A DNA stretch of 64,000 bases. Source: Takakia lepidozioides (Eukaryota; Streptophyta; Takakiopsida; Takakiales; Takakiaceae). Positions 44,446-56,586 of the stretch are shown here, one piece after another. The notes beneath the pieces are model-generated. The model worked only from the letters and a program-made list of their open reading frames with translations, searched no databases and was not told the DNA's origin. The translations under genes and the position numbers were made by a program. The stretch is taken from NCBI GenBank assembly GCA_030704615.1, contig CM060734.1, positions 58,608,042-58,672,041 on the forward strand. The letters are read 5' to 3'. Numbering within the stretch: the stretch's first letter is position 1; each line of letters begins with the position of its first letter.

Positions 44446-45196
44446 CAAATGGTTTCCGCCTTCCTGTTCTGCTCCACTCGGCACACATAGCCAGTCTAAC
44501 TGCAGGCTCCCTGTGACCAAGCTATATTATAATAGTGCTTAAAAAACAGAAAACATCATATCTAGCTTAGCACTAGAAAACTAGACAGCTCATCTCTCTC
44601 GAGTGATTGAAAACTGAAAACACACTGTTGACACAAGAAACATGAAAACCAACAGCATCACTCATCACTCTTTAAAATATAAGTTGAGCCAGGGGCACCC
44701 CAAGCTATGGGGACTCCACCCCACAACAACCTATCCTCCCTTCATAAGCACACTCAGCTTCTAAAGCGTGAAGGAGCTCGGTCGCGCAGGCTCAACTCGA
44801 GAGAGATGAGCTGCGCGACTGACGCTCTCGTGAAGATAAGACGGTTCAGGTGTCAAACTAAACTTGACACCTGATTTAACACTTGACCTAAATCCAAGTG
44901 TTAAATACAAATAACTAGCTTTATTCTAGTTAGTTTCACACCGTGCTTATTTAACTTGACAACATCGCTATTGAATACTGGAAGATTTATACCTTTAAAC
45001 TGCTCCGGTAGCCCTCTCAACATTTCTCACAGTACCCCGGTCATATTTGTCCACCTCAGTAAACCTATTTACACTGCAACCATCAGCCACTTCTGGTCCC
45101 CCTCCTTTGTTCCGTCCGACAAGCGGATTAAATTCCGGTTCTTTGCATCCACGCCATAAAATGAGTCAAGTCCCCTCAGCCTGTCGCCAGCCCTAG
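44446..45196 (+). other. Spacer, probably including the LINE 5' untranslated region
   Basis: 44540-44560 has a short A-rich run (CTTAAAAAACAGAAAACATC). After about 44700 the sequence runs without a gene into the LINE ORF2. No ORF1 (zinc-knuckle protein) was found, so the element is probably 5'-truncated or its ORF1 has been lost. Confidence 0.4.
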
Positions 45197-48100
45197 ATGC
45201 AGGTTAGTTTGTCCTCATGGAATATCCATGGCCTCGGTTCAGATCAGATGGCTCTTAAAAAAATTAAGCTATCAGCCTGGCTGAGACCACTTCTCCCCTC
45301 TCTCTCTATTGTCTTTCTTCAGGAACACAAGCTATGTGATAGGAAAATTAGGAACCTTACAAACCAGCTCTGGCCTAGGGATTCAGCCCTATGGAAACCC
45401 TCCTATGAAGGATAAAGGGGAGGCACTGCCATCCTCCTCTCGCCTTCCCTAAAGCAGTTTCTCATTAAAGACGAGGTCTGGGTGGAAGGGAGAGTGCAGT
45501 TCTGCTCTCTCCTCTTTCCCAATGACTCTGAGCCAATTGGCTTTATTAACATTTATGCTCCCAATGAACCAGCTCCTAGAGCCGCACTTTGGGATAAAAC
45601 CCGCCAGCTAATGTCTCTGCATTTCGACATCAACAGATGGGTCATGGCTGGAGATTTCAACATGGTAGAAAATGAATACAATAGGAAAGGAAAAGGCCCC
45701 CACCACCTAAGCCCTGAGGAAGACTTGGCCTGGCAGGGTCTGTTGCAAACTCACAGCCTGGCAGAAATAGACCGTCCGCCGCCTCATCCCGTAGGCACCT
45801 CCCCGTTCTTCACTTGGACCAACAACAGAGATGTCCACGATCTTAGCATGGCTAGACTGGATAGATTTTACACCTCTCTCTCGCTCTCACTAGCCACCTT
45901 CTCCTGCCCCCAGAAACCGATCCCCCTTGGTTTTGATCACGCTCTCATCTCAGCCATTCTCAAACTCCCCAACTCTCATCCCAGAGGAAGGGGAGTATAC
46001 AAGCTTAACTCTTCCCACCTCAAGATACCATCTTTTGTGGAAAGCTTAAAGACAGCATGGTTAGAGTCTGGCAATCTGCTCCATTGCCCAATTGCTAGAT
46101 TTCAGAAAAAGCTTGCAACGGTATGCAAGGTCAACCAGTCCCTCAGCCAGGAGATATCAGCCTCTCAGAAAAGAAAGTCCCAAGCACTGCAAAAATGTCT
46201 GGGGATTTGCCAGAAAAAGATTGAGGCCCGCTCTTGTGATGCACACACGTTTCAAACCTATTTAGAGGCAAGATACAACCTGGACCAATTCAATCTCCTC
46301 AAGGAAAAGAAAATGAAGATGCAAGCAAGCATAAACTGGTCAACCAAAGGAGAAAAGATGTCCAAATACTTCTTCCAGAAGCTGAAACTCCGTAGGGCTT
46401 GCCAAGCCATCTCCGGGCTTTACACAGACCCTCTCCAAACCTCCTCTCTACTGTTCCTAGGAAAATGTGTGATGCCGCTTTCAACCACTTTTCCTCTTTA
46501 TTTCAGGCTGATCCAAAAGATCACCTCTTCCATGACAGACTTAGGGATTGCCTCCGAATCATCCCACAGTCTCTTCCAACAGGAAATAGTGAGGAACTCG
46601 AAAATGACTTGGAGCCCCAAGAGATAGAGAAAGCCCTCAAAACCATGAGCAACAATAAGGCTCCGGGGATTGACGGTATGCTTGTGGAATTCTTCAAGAC
46701 ATTATGGCCCTCCATATCTAATGATTTCTGTAACATGGCTAACGCCATTAAGGGCCAAGGCTTCATGCCAGAGTCCATGAACCAAGGCATCATTACCCTG
46801 CTCTACAAGAAAGGGGATAGGGCATCGCTCAACAATTACAGGCCAATCACTCTCCTCAACGTTGCATACAAGATTATAGCCAAGACTTTAGCTCTGAGGC
46901 TTCAGCCCCTGCTCCCCTCAATGATCAGGACGGGACAAGCTGGCTATGTTAAAGGCAGGTTCATTCTAGACAATGTTCTTCTGGCCCAGGAGGCTTCGGC
47001 TTATGCAGCCAGCTCTGACCAGGCACTGGCTCTCTGGTTATTAGACTTCGAAAAAGCCTTTGACAGAGTAGTAGACTGGGCCTTTCTCATGGCGGTTCTT
47101 AAGAAGTCGGGTCTTCCCCCCAGCTTCTGTCAATGGGTGCAAATCCTGCTGCAAGGTTCCACCAGCAGGGTCTCAATTAATGGTCACATTTCCAAGCCCT
47201 TCCAGCTCCAAAGGTTAGTAAGACAAGGATGCCCACTCGCCCCTTTCCTCTTCCTTTTTGTAGCGGATGCTCTGGGCTACATGCTAGAGGACAATCCTCA
47301 AGTCAGAGGGCTTAAGCTGCAGAATCACAGAACTGGCATTTGGCGTCAAGTTAAGGACTCCATGTTCGTAGATGACACCTTCCTTCTTCTCGAAGCCAAC
47401 CAATCATCCCTGGAAGCAGCGGCAGATACCCTGTCCAACTTTTGTAGTGTTTCAGGGTTCAAAGTGAATTGGAGCAAGACTAAAGCCCTGCTTTTAGGTG
47501 ACCTCTCCAAGTCTACCATAGGAAGCCATCCGACCTGGGGAGCCCACCTGGGATTAACTTGGCTCAAGGAAGGCGAGCCCACTACATTGCTAGGTCACAC
47601 ATTTGGTATCAACTTGACAGAGGACCAGAGAATGCAAGCCACGGTGAAAAGACTCAAGCACCAGCTTTCTTACTGGGGCTCGTGCCATCTTTCCATCGCT
47701 GGAAGAGCCCTGGTTGCCAATCAAATCATCCTAGCGGGCATCTGGTATTTTGCATCTACCTGGGGGTCTGACAACAAAATAATTAAGGAGGCTAAAAGGT
47801 TGATCAGGAACTTCATCTGGGGGGCTGCCTCTACTACCCAGAAAAAAAAGCCACAAGTCTCTTGGGAACAGATTTGCCTTCCCAAAAAGATGGGCAGCTT
47901 AGGTGTCCTTGACCCAGAGACTCAAATCAGAGCGCTTTTAGGTAAGTGGCTCCCAAGATACCTAGGACCAGAGGGAGGCTGGTGGAAATTCATGGTCACC
48001 CCATCCATCTGCTCCTCCTCGCCATCGACCTCAGTCATCTGGTCACAATCTACTCGCTGGATTGTCCAAGGGTTTGGTCACAAAATCCGCAGGCTCCCCC

Positions 48101-49986
48101 ATATGGTCCTCCATCTGGAGATCATGGAGGAGCCTCAGGCCCTTTCTTAGAAAATTGCAGCCAACCACCTTTCAAGAAACTCAAAGACAACGCCTCTTTC
48201 TAAATCTTCCAAACCCGGATAGGGATGAACGTCGGGCAGCAAAGCGTTGGGCGGTGTGGGAGTCAAGAGGGTTTTCCTCGATTAAAGACCTATGGTTTAG
48301 CACTCCGCAATCCCTTCAGCAAGCTTTAGGAACCCTCCGCCTACGTTGGGGCATAAACCACATAATTCAATCAATACCTGACTCCTGGAAGCAGATTCTT
48401 AAAGACGGCCCTGGACTCCCTAGTCCTCATCAGTGGATTTTGCCTGAATCTTCCATTCCCAACCATATTCTCTATATTTCAGATGTCACAATCTCCACCA
48501 TTTCAGGGTTCTCATTCTAGGTTGATGACACAACTGGATGCCTCTCGCTCATCACAGCTAGCCCTATATCCTTACCAGCCAGTACTGCCCCTGTCCGGAT
48601 CTGTCAATGGTCAGACCCGGGTAAACCCTTCAACCCCAAGGCACCTATGGGTACCTCCATTCTTGCTTGGCTCAAGACACAGGTTTTTATCCTGCTGGGG
48701 AATTCGGATATAGCCTCCCTCCAGTTGGACCCGGTGGAATGGTCTTGGTCTTTTGAGGAGGAGCTAGAGCCCTTCTTTTCATATACGACAAAGAAGGGAT
48801 ACAGGGCAATGCTGGCTGCTAGGCCTCTAAACTCCAAATGGGATACAAAATGGAGCCATGTGAACTTTGATCAAGAGAACTGGAAAGATATATGGTCAGT
48901 TGTCTGGAGCAAGTCGAAACTGGCGAAATTAAGTGCCTTCTTATGGCAGGTAGCTAATAGGGTGCTTAAAGTGGCCCACTATTTGAACTTCCCTGAGGCT
49001 CTGCTCTGCAGATGTTGCAACAACCAATTGCTAGAAACTTTGGAGCATTGTCTGCTACACTGCCTGGCCCCATCAAAGATGTGGCCATTGGTATGTTCCT
49101 TCTACAGGGCTTGGGACCAAATGCCTGCTGATCCAGTAGCTATCCTTCTCAACTACAGTCCGACTCATAAAACAATTGCCTCCCACTACCCGGTATTTGA
49201 TGCTCTACGTAGTTCCGTCCTCTGGAACCTATGGAAAGGACGATGTGCCTGGGCTCTAGACAATGAGAACACATCTGCTTCAGCTATTCTTTCTATGGTG
49301 TTCTTTGATCTTATTGTTGCTGCTAAAAAAGCTTGGGCAGTGCTATGTGCAGCAGTCAAGAGGAAGCCACAAAGACAGCCCTCTCTCATCCATACCTTCG
49401 GAGCAACATGGGGCAAGCACGGACTCATTTGCAAAGTTGTTGGCCTCACCTGTCTTTGGGCAGATTCAATCCCCTCCTATTGGCAAGGAAGTAGGAGTCA
49501 CCTCTTCAGCCTCCCTAGAATTTGACAGAACAGAGATAAATTGGAGGCATATTAGAGCAGGTTCAACAACTCGTCTTCATTTCCACAGATGGACTCTTGG
49601 TTCTCTCCAGGGCAAGCAATTAGCAATCAGATTCGCCCAGCTATTCTCCCGCTCTCCCAGCCTCCTCCATGCACCCTCACCATCCTTCTGCTTCCCTGTT
49701 CTCAGTTTTGTCCACTATCGTAGGTCCAGTCCTACCTCTGTTACGGATAATGGTTTCTGGCGGATCTTACCAAGGTCTTTTAGGTTTTAGAAAAGGCATC
49801 GAGTCCCTGTGGGTTATAAATGCAGTTCATTCGAGAGTCCTATCCTGCACGGTCCTCCGTGTGTTATGACTTATGGCAGCCTGTGGGCATTTAAAGGGTT
49901 TTAATTTTTTTCCCTTAAATAATCATTTAATAAAGTTCTCAGGACCCGTCCCTGTTATCTTTAAAAAAAAAACAAAAAAAACAAAA
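45197..49986 (+). mobile_element. L1-type LINE: endonuclease, reverse transcriptase, zinc region, 3' tail and poly(A)
   Basis: ORF2 begins MQVSLSSWNIHGLGSDQMAL with apurinic-endonuclease motifs: FLQEHKL, INIYAPNEPAPRAALWD, VMAGDFNMVENEYNRKG, ARLDRFYTS and GFDHALISA. The reverse transcriptase follows in another frame: NNKAPGIDGMLVEFF, GIITLLYKKGD, NYRPITLLNVAYKIIAK, GQAGYVKGRFILDNVL, LDFEKAFDRVVDW, VRQGCPLAPFLF and the catalytic FVDD (47365-47376). A third frame (48062-48520) leads to 48647-49525, with AFLWQVANRV and the CC/HC finger CRCCNNQLLETLEHCLLHC. Breaks: TAA 45413-45415, a frameshift near 46440, one near 48150 and a break at 48520-48646. The 3' part ends in an A-rich tail at about 49963-49986 after AATAAAGTTCTCAGGACCCG. 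Inactive; no ORF1 seen. Confidence 0.92.
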
Positions 49987-50254
49987 TGCTGCAAGGCCAG
50001 AATTGAATGAACCTTTCTTCATATTTCAACGTTTATGAACTTAACATGTTTGGATGTTACCAAAAAAGTTTATCCATCAGACATATATTTTATTTATTTA
50101 TTTTTGAAGTAATAGTAATGCGATTTGTTGTAGTTTATTTTGACAAATTCCAAATAAATGAATAATAAATGTATTCACATTTGTTCTGAGTCACATGGTA
50201 GTCTTCATTTCCCTTTTTTTTTTAAAAAGAAAAAAGTCTTCATGAGTTGGCAAG
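49987..50254. other. Spacer after the LINE
   Basis: AT-rich with T10A5-type runs near 50212-50227. No gene. Confidence 0.4.
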
Positions 50255-50430
50255 GGAACTTCCTATTCAGAGCCCTTAAGTGGAAAATGAACCCCTTTCA
50301 TCGATATCACAAGGCGCAACGAGGTACACAGTGGTCTCTAGAAGGGTTTGAGCCCAGACCCACTTGTTCGACTCTCTCCAACCGGGCTATCGATGTCAGA
50401 TACACCAACGATAGATTTGCTCAAAATCAC
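50255..50430 (-). mobile_element. tRNA-derived SINE-like head (minus strand)
   Basis: Minus strand: ATAGCCCGGTTGGAGAGAGT (A-box-like) and, downstream, TGGGCTCAAACCCTTCTAG (B box), at tRNA-like spacing, with no acceptor stem. The body extends towards 50255. Confidence 0.5.
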
Positions 50431-51293
50431 GTGTGTAATACTTGTAAGTTCTTGTCGTTCCGAGCATTTGATTTTTATAATGGGACCATAACTATTCCCT
50501 CGCGTGTGTGAGGCGATATCGGTTTGTATATATCCCATATTGTTTGCCCGCATTGACCCGGATCAACTGCTATATAAGACCACAGCTTTCATGAATGCAA
50601 AAGTATCTGCCAGTAGGAACATGTCTGTATACAGCGAGGCCATAGGAAATGCTTGTCGATGAATGTATTGCAAAGTGTACCCAGGTTCATAATAATAAGA
50701 CTGATTCGGTCGAGTGTAATGCATTGGTTAGGTCTAAGTTGGGTCCCCACATGGTCCTTGCGCAAGAGACTTACAACAGTGTTAAAAGACTTAGTTTCGT
50801 GACTTTCGTGGAATGGTCTTTCGAATCATACCGTCACACCACACTGCCACCCCTTTGCGCAGCATAAAGCACGGTACCTTTCCAGTTTTAAAAGCCATAT
50901 TAAATTTCCATTGGTCGGGAAAAAATAAGTTTATATATCCCATAACGATTGCCAGACTCGGCGATGGCCAAGGCTATATAGGTACGAAGGACCCGGGGTA
51001 CCTAGTGGCAGCGTCTGAGTAAATTTGTGAGGGCTGCCGGCTGTCGTTTTGTATAATTTGCGAATGGCGAGGAGCGGGCAGGTCAACATATTAGGGCCGC
51101 AACCGAGGACGGGGGACCTTGGTTGGCACGAGGACGGAGAGGCTGTAGCGTTTGGAGGGAGGGCTGTGGTCCCCGAGCGGATGGGATGTGAGATTGCAGA
51201 CTGGGGATGGCGGAGGAGCAGGGCAGAGAGGCGGTAGCGTAGGGCAGAGCGAGTGCAGTGTGGTGGGAGGGCAGGGCCGGGGCCTCCCATGTC
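50431..51293 (+). other. Upstream region of the NIPA gene
   Basis: No gene recognised. The last 240 bases become GC-rich. No TATA box was chosen with confidence. Confidence 0.4.
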
Positions 51294-54200
51294 ATGTCAT
51301 CCGAAAAAAACAAGGGCCTGGCCCTGGCGTTGAGTTCGAGCCTCTTTATTGGAGCGAGCTTTATCATAAAAAAGAAGGGGCTGAAGCGTGCAGGTGCTTC
51401 GGGAGTAAGGGCAGGTGAGTGAGTTTTGATTTTGATTTTGATTTGAAGGACTGGTGCGTGAATGTGAATCAAACGAGCAAGGGGGGGACGCAGGCGGGGT
51501 GATAGGGTAGGGTTTGATCTTGAAGGAATGCAAGGCTACGAATCGTGGCGGGGGATTGCTGAGCTCGTGTCTAGATCTTGTGTTTGAATGGCTTGCAACT
51601 GATTGAGGGGGAGAATAGGTAGGGCTGTGCAAGATTTCGGAGAATGGTGGTGGATTTAATCGTTAGGGGCTGAAGATGGTGTATTCAAGACAGATATACT
51701 GAAGAGGCAAGGCTGCATGTCGGGGGGGTTTGTTTGACAGGAGTTGGAGGATATTCCTATCTGTACGAGCCACTATGGTGGGCGGGCATGATTACAAGTA
51801 AGGATTTGTTATTTCATGATTTCTTGTACCGGTATGTGTCAAGGTCTCTAATGAGATGGATCCCTAAGAGTCGCATCGTGTCATTTAACTTGTAAACTTG
51901 GCATCGCAGTGCTTGTAGGGGAGGTGGCCAACTTCACGGCGTATGCATTTGCTCCAGCTGTGCTGGTTACGCCACTTGGGGCGCTGAGCATCATTGTCAG
52001 GTATGTTTGTTCCCCCTGAAACTCGGTGTGACATTCTGACAAAGGTCAGAAGTGCAATCCAACAGGCAGGGACCTGATTACGAAATTGGGGGATGGTTGA
52101 TTCAGTGCAGCGCTGGCACATGTAGTGCTCAAGGAGCGTTTGCATATGCTGGGCATTGTGGGCTGTGTGCTATGTATGGTGGGCTCCACTACAATCGTTC
52201 TTAATGCTCCCCAAGAGCGTGGCAGCGAATCTGTCCAGGAGGTGTGGGATTATGCCACTCAACCTGGTGGGTTCCATTGCTCTAATTACTCATTTCTGAT
52301 TAAAGAACTCAGGTGGTGAGAATCTGCTGCATTCTATTGTGGCACTTTCCACAGAGGATGAGAATGGAGTGGTGAAGGTTTGAAGCTGAGAGAGTATGTG
52401 AAACCACGGGTTGGAATTGGGCTCAGGAAGAGACCTAGGGAAAGGTTCTGATGAAAAAGGGTCTCGTGGGTATGATTGGATGGTATTGGCAGCCTTTTTA
52501 TTCTACACATTTGCGGTGGTTGCGTCGGTGTTACTTCTCATCTTCCATTTTGTGCCTCTCTATGGCCACACACATGTATTGGTCTACATTGGCATCTGCT
52601 CTCTCATGGGCTCTTTATCGGTACCCATCTTTCTATTTTGTGAAATTATATCCCGCTCTTTTTGAAAGTTGCTCGAGTAGTCTGGTCTGTAGCTTCACTG
52701 AACTGTTGTCTGCTTCCTAGTTAAAATTGTCACGTTCCATTAGGCTCTCTTCTTCTCTCCTCTTTTATGTCATGCACTAGATATGGGCCTTCATCTGGAG
52801 CTGATTTGTATCTCTGTTGTGATTTGCAAAGGTAATGAGTGTGAAAGCGCTAGGCATTGCGCTAAAGCTCACATTTCAGGGGCAGAATCAATTGATTTAC
52901 CCTCAGACTTCAGTGTTTGCCATGGTGGTGGTGACTTGTGTTTTGACACAGATGAACTACTTGAATAAGGTGATCTTTCATGTTTATGCAATCACCCTTG
53001 TGTCTTGTATGAGGCCTGGGCTCATTACTACTTTCTTGACTTAACAGTAATTGCCAGCGTTCAGCCAAATCTTTTATTTTTTTGCTCATGAACACTTTCT
53101 GCACAAGGCTGGTAATCAAGCTTGTGGAGTTCGGTTGGATAGGTACTTACAGAGGTTGTGTGTGTAATGCACATTGCTCTTTCACATCCAGATTGGCAGT
53201 CCTACCATATGTTACTTGGTCCTGGGACTAAGACTGTTGACAGAACGGAATTTATATTTTTCCCATTTTTAGTCTAATGTTTCTTAGTTTTGTGGCTCTT
53301 CAATTGTGCTTGTCAGGTTGCTGAGAGGAAGGTTGTAAATAGCTAATACATTCGTGGCTCCGTCACATGAGGTTTTGTGGAAGGCTGACTGTGGCAAGTT
53401 GGGCCTATGCATTATACAGGCACTTGACACGTTCAATACAGCAGTGGTTTCCCCAATCTACTATGTCATGTTCACGACACTCACTATTATTGCGAGTGCT
53501 ATCATGTTCAAGGTCTGTGGCAGCTGGCCCTTACGTTTTAAAATCCAGCTTTTCAGGATTGCTGCTATCCTAGTGTACAGAGGGGTTAACAGGGACACCT
53601 ACGTCATGAATGAGTTATCATGTTGAAGCCATGTCAGTAACATATTGGAGACATGCTATTTTGCGGTTATTGCCTATTGTCTCGTGAAGATATCAGGATG
53701 ATATAGCATGAAGGTTTTGCCAGGATGGGTTGTGTCCAGTCATTGCTAGGCCTCAATTGGAGCCGATCGGGAATGCTACGCAGCTGCTTGGATCATCATA
53801 TTGCCACAGTGCTGTGGCAATATGATTGAAGGTGCAGAAACCTGGAATGCAGTAGTGTGCGTCATCATGGTCTGGCTCTCCAAAATGCAAACATAACGTC
53901 ACCCAAGAATACAAAACACAAGGCATTCTGTCCCTCCTGCTAAGGGTTGAACACTATCTTTGACTCGACTGAGCTTCTGAAAGTGAGGTGACTCTTGATA
54001 GTACAAAGGTGTGCATGATGCAGGATTGGGATCAGCAGAGTGCATCAGAGATCATAACAACTCTCTGTGGGTTTGTGACCATCCTGTCGGGTACATTTTT
54101 GCTGCATGCAACCAAGGACATGACTGATTCACCTGCTGGCTTAAGTTCGCACTACAACTCCTATACCCTCCTGTCTGTTTATGTCTGTCTTGTGAAACTT

Positions 54201-54528
54201 GCAAGAGCTGGCTCATGACGCAATAGAGAGTAGTAAGTGTGCAGGTAACGTGCTCCCCGAAATGATTTGTTGGTGCTTCTCGTGAATGCAGGTTAAGACT
54301 AACAAAACTTTCTGAATAGCTTCAAAGCTGGGAGTGGCTTCGATGCAATCCTGGGACCCTGATATATTAGTTGGGGCGGGCATGTGGGGCCTTGTAGGTA
54401 TTTATGGTGGGCTACCACCAACAATGTCCCATCGCATCTCAATTGGAGGGAACAGCAAGCGCCCTGACGATGTCATGGACAATGAGGAAATCCCTCTGCG
54501 CCGGCAGGAATCCTTTCGAACACCTTGA
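51294..54528 (+). CDS. NIPA-like magnesium transporter (DUF803 family), spliced
   Basis: Multi-pass membrane protein of the NIPA family, predicted Mg2+ transporter. Exons fitted by phase: 51294-51414, 51741-51797, 51910-52000, 52106-52266, 52493-52620, 52832-52969, 53420-53512, 54024-54144, 54398-54528, giving 346 aa, which is normal for plant NIPAs. All introns except the last have clear GT-AG borders (for example GCAG|GTGAGT at 51415). Family phrases in order: [153 protein letters not shown], and the C-terminal [14 protein letters not shown]. The start is the second ATG of ATGTCATGTCATCC, because it is in frame with [10 protein letters not shown]. The last intron (54145-54397) is tentative. 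No frame damage. Confidence 0.9.
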
Positions 54529-56586
54529 CTTACTGTTCTGGTCTCTGTTGGTGCTTTGTTTAGCAGCTACTTCCATATCTGCAGAATTGTCGAAAGTGAG
54601 CAAGTTTGTGGAGCGGCAAAATACACATTTGGGAGTCGTAGGAAAGTATGTACTCATTCTCTACTATCTACATAGTTTTCATTGGCTATGGAATAATTAT
54701 AGATTCATTCTTTCGATGGGCTACATGTTGCAAGTACATTGGTCCTGATAACATCAGCTATGTCATCCTCACTAGTCCCTTCAGTGTGCTTCATGACATG
54801 ACATCCATCTACTATCTTTCAACGTACGCTCACACGCAGGCCTACTCTCACCCACTTATACTGTCCCAATTTTCTGCCCATGCAAATGGGCTTGGGACAA
54901 CAACTGGTCACAAGCATGTATGGAAACAAAATGTTTTGAGTACATTCTGGGTGTCTTCTGCATCGAAACTCTGTGCCTGGCTAGAAGGTCACGTAGCTCA
55001 ATTGAAATGTGTATTGCGTGTAGTTCAATTCTCTAAACTGACTGACCTTGTGTTTATATTTCTGTAATTTTTCTGACTGCTTTTGGGAAGCATTTGGAAC
55101 TCAAAGCATGTATAGCTTGTAACCCTCAAGAAGAGAGATGGATGTTGTTATTCTTTTAGTGTTAGCAAGTGCACATCGTCGCAGGAGATATGTTACATGG
55201 ATAGAGCCTGTCAATGTTGTCACATGCCAGCAGCTTGCGAAAAGTTTTTCAATTTTGATGTGCCATGCCTTTCAAGTCTGGAAAAGCAGTGGGCCGAAAA
55301 GATAGGACTAGTCGTGGGCAGCATGGTGCTTGCTGGCCATTCTTCTGCCCTGCACTGCATCTGCTTCCTACCGTGGGACCCTGCTGTATTCAACGCTACA
55401 TCTTCTCATCCACTTTTCCAGCAAGAGATTCCGTGGTGTGGATGTGTGTATCTTACTACAATACACACTATTCATCAAACTGGAAGATTTGCAACTGGGT
55501 ATCAGTGGGAAGTTGGGATTTGATGAGTACACAAGATGGCGGTAGAGGCATGTGCGGTCTTAAGGTGGTATGTGCTCAGATGAGACAGTAGATCCTACAC
55601 CTGCTTTGGCTGAATGGAGATAAGGGAGGACCCCTGACGGACAAGGGCTACAGTGGACCAAGAGGGGACAGCAGCAAGAGGAACGGTTTCCTTGTTATAT
55701 ATGCAATGTCATCTGTAGTGTAGGTTGGGACAGCTGAAATTCATAGATGTGAGGGTGTGAAGGACGGGAGCAGGCTGCTGGTGTGAAGGCCTCACTCACA
55801 TACATTTAGCTTGTTTGCAGGTCTGGTCAACCCCTTCAACCAATGGCTCATGATTTGTCTATACTTCAATACTGATGTGATGGGTTTCACTGCCTTCTGG
55901 TCCACTTTCTGTCCAGAGTTGCTTCACTTTTAAGCTTGGAGGACCCTCACTTTCTAAAACCCCTCTTCCAAGCCTGGAGTATCCCACACACAGAGTAGCT
56001 GATTGCTCTTTTCTTGTAGACTTCAGCCTGAGCACTCTGCCAGTTGTACCCGGTGAAATCATCACATTAACCATGCACCATCATCCTCAGACCACTTTGT
56101 TCTATCAGAGTTCAGCTAATGCTAGTAGTCGTTAACTGGTGGACTTATTAGCCCATGAGGCAGCATGTGGCAACGGTCAACATTCTCCACTGCTTTTTAA
56201 TTTGTCTGTGAAGGAAAAGTGACTTTGCAACAACAGCCACAAGAGTTATATGTAAGATGGGAGGGCTAATGTGACAGTGCTAGATCGTGCTTTCAAACAT
56301 GATGCACAATTCTGAATTAGCTGGCTGTATGTGAGCAGTATGACTTATTAGGCTTACTTTTTCATACTCTGGTGGGTTGAAACTGCACCACCGACCTCGG
56401 GAGGTTTAATGTACTGTTATGACTGTCCCTGGAAGGGTATGCTGGAGCTGACGAAGGTAAGGACATTGTGTCTCTCTGTCTCTCTCTCTCACTCACTGAG
56501 TCTTTCCAGTGCATATCAACTAGTGTTTTATAGGTAGGGGTGGGGTATTCGTAATATATATTAGGGGTTGTTGATGTCAGCTGCAT
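54529..56586. other. About 2 kb downstream of NIPA without a recognised gene
   Basis: The first few hundred bases are presumably NIPA 3' untranslated sequence. Short frames at 55197-55591 include IRRFGVDV-like hydrophobic sequence without any motif. A CT repeat lies at 56471-56492. No second gene could be supported. Confidence 0.4.

Noticed and set aside
54529-55600. A second membrane-protein gene downstream of NIPA
   Set aside because: Hydrophobic short frames occur in all three plus-strand frames without family motifs or a consistent exon chain.
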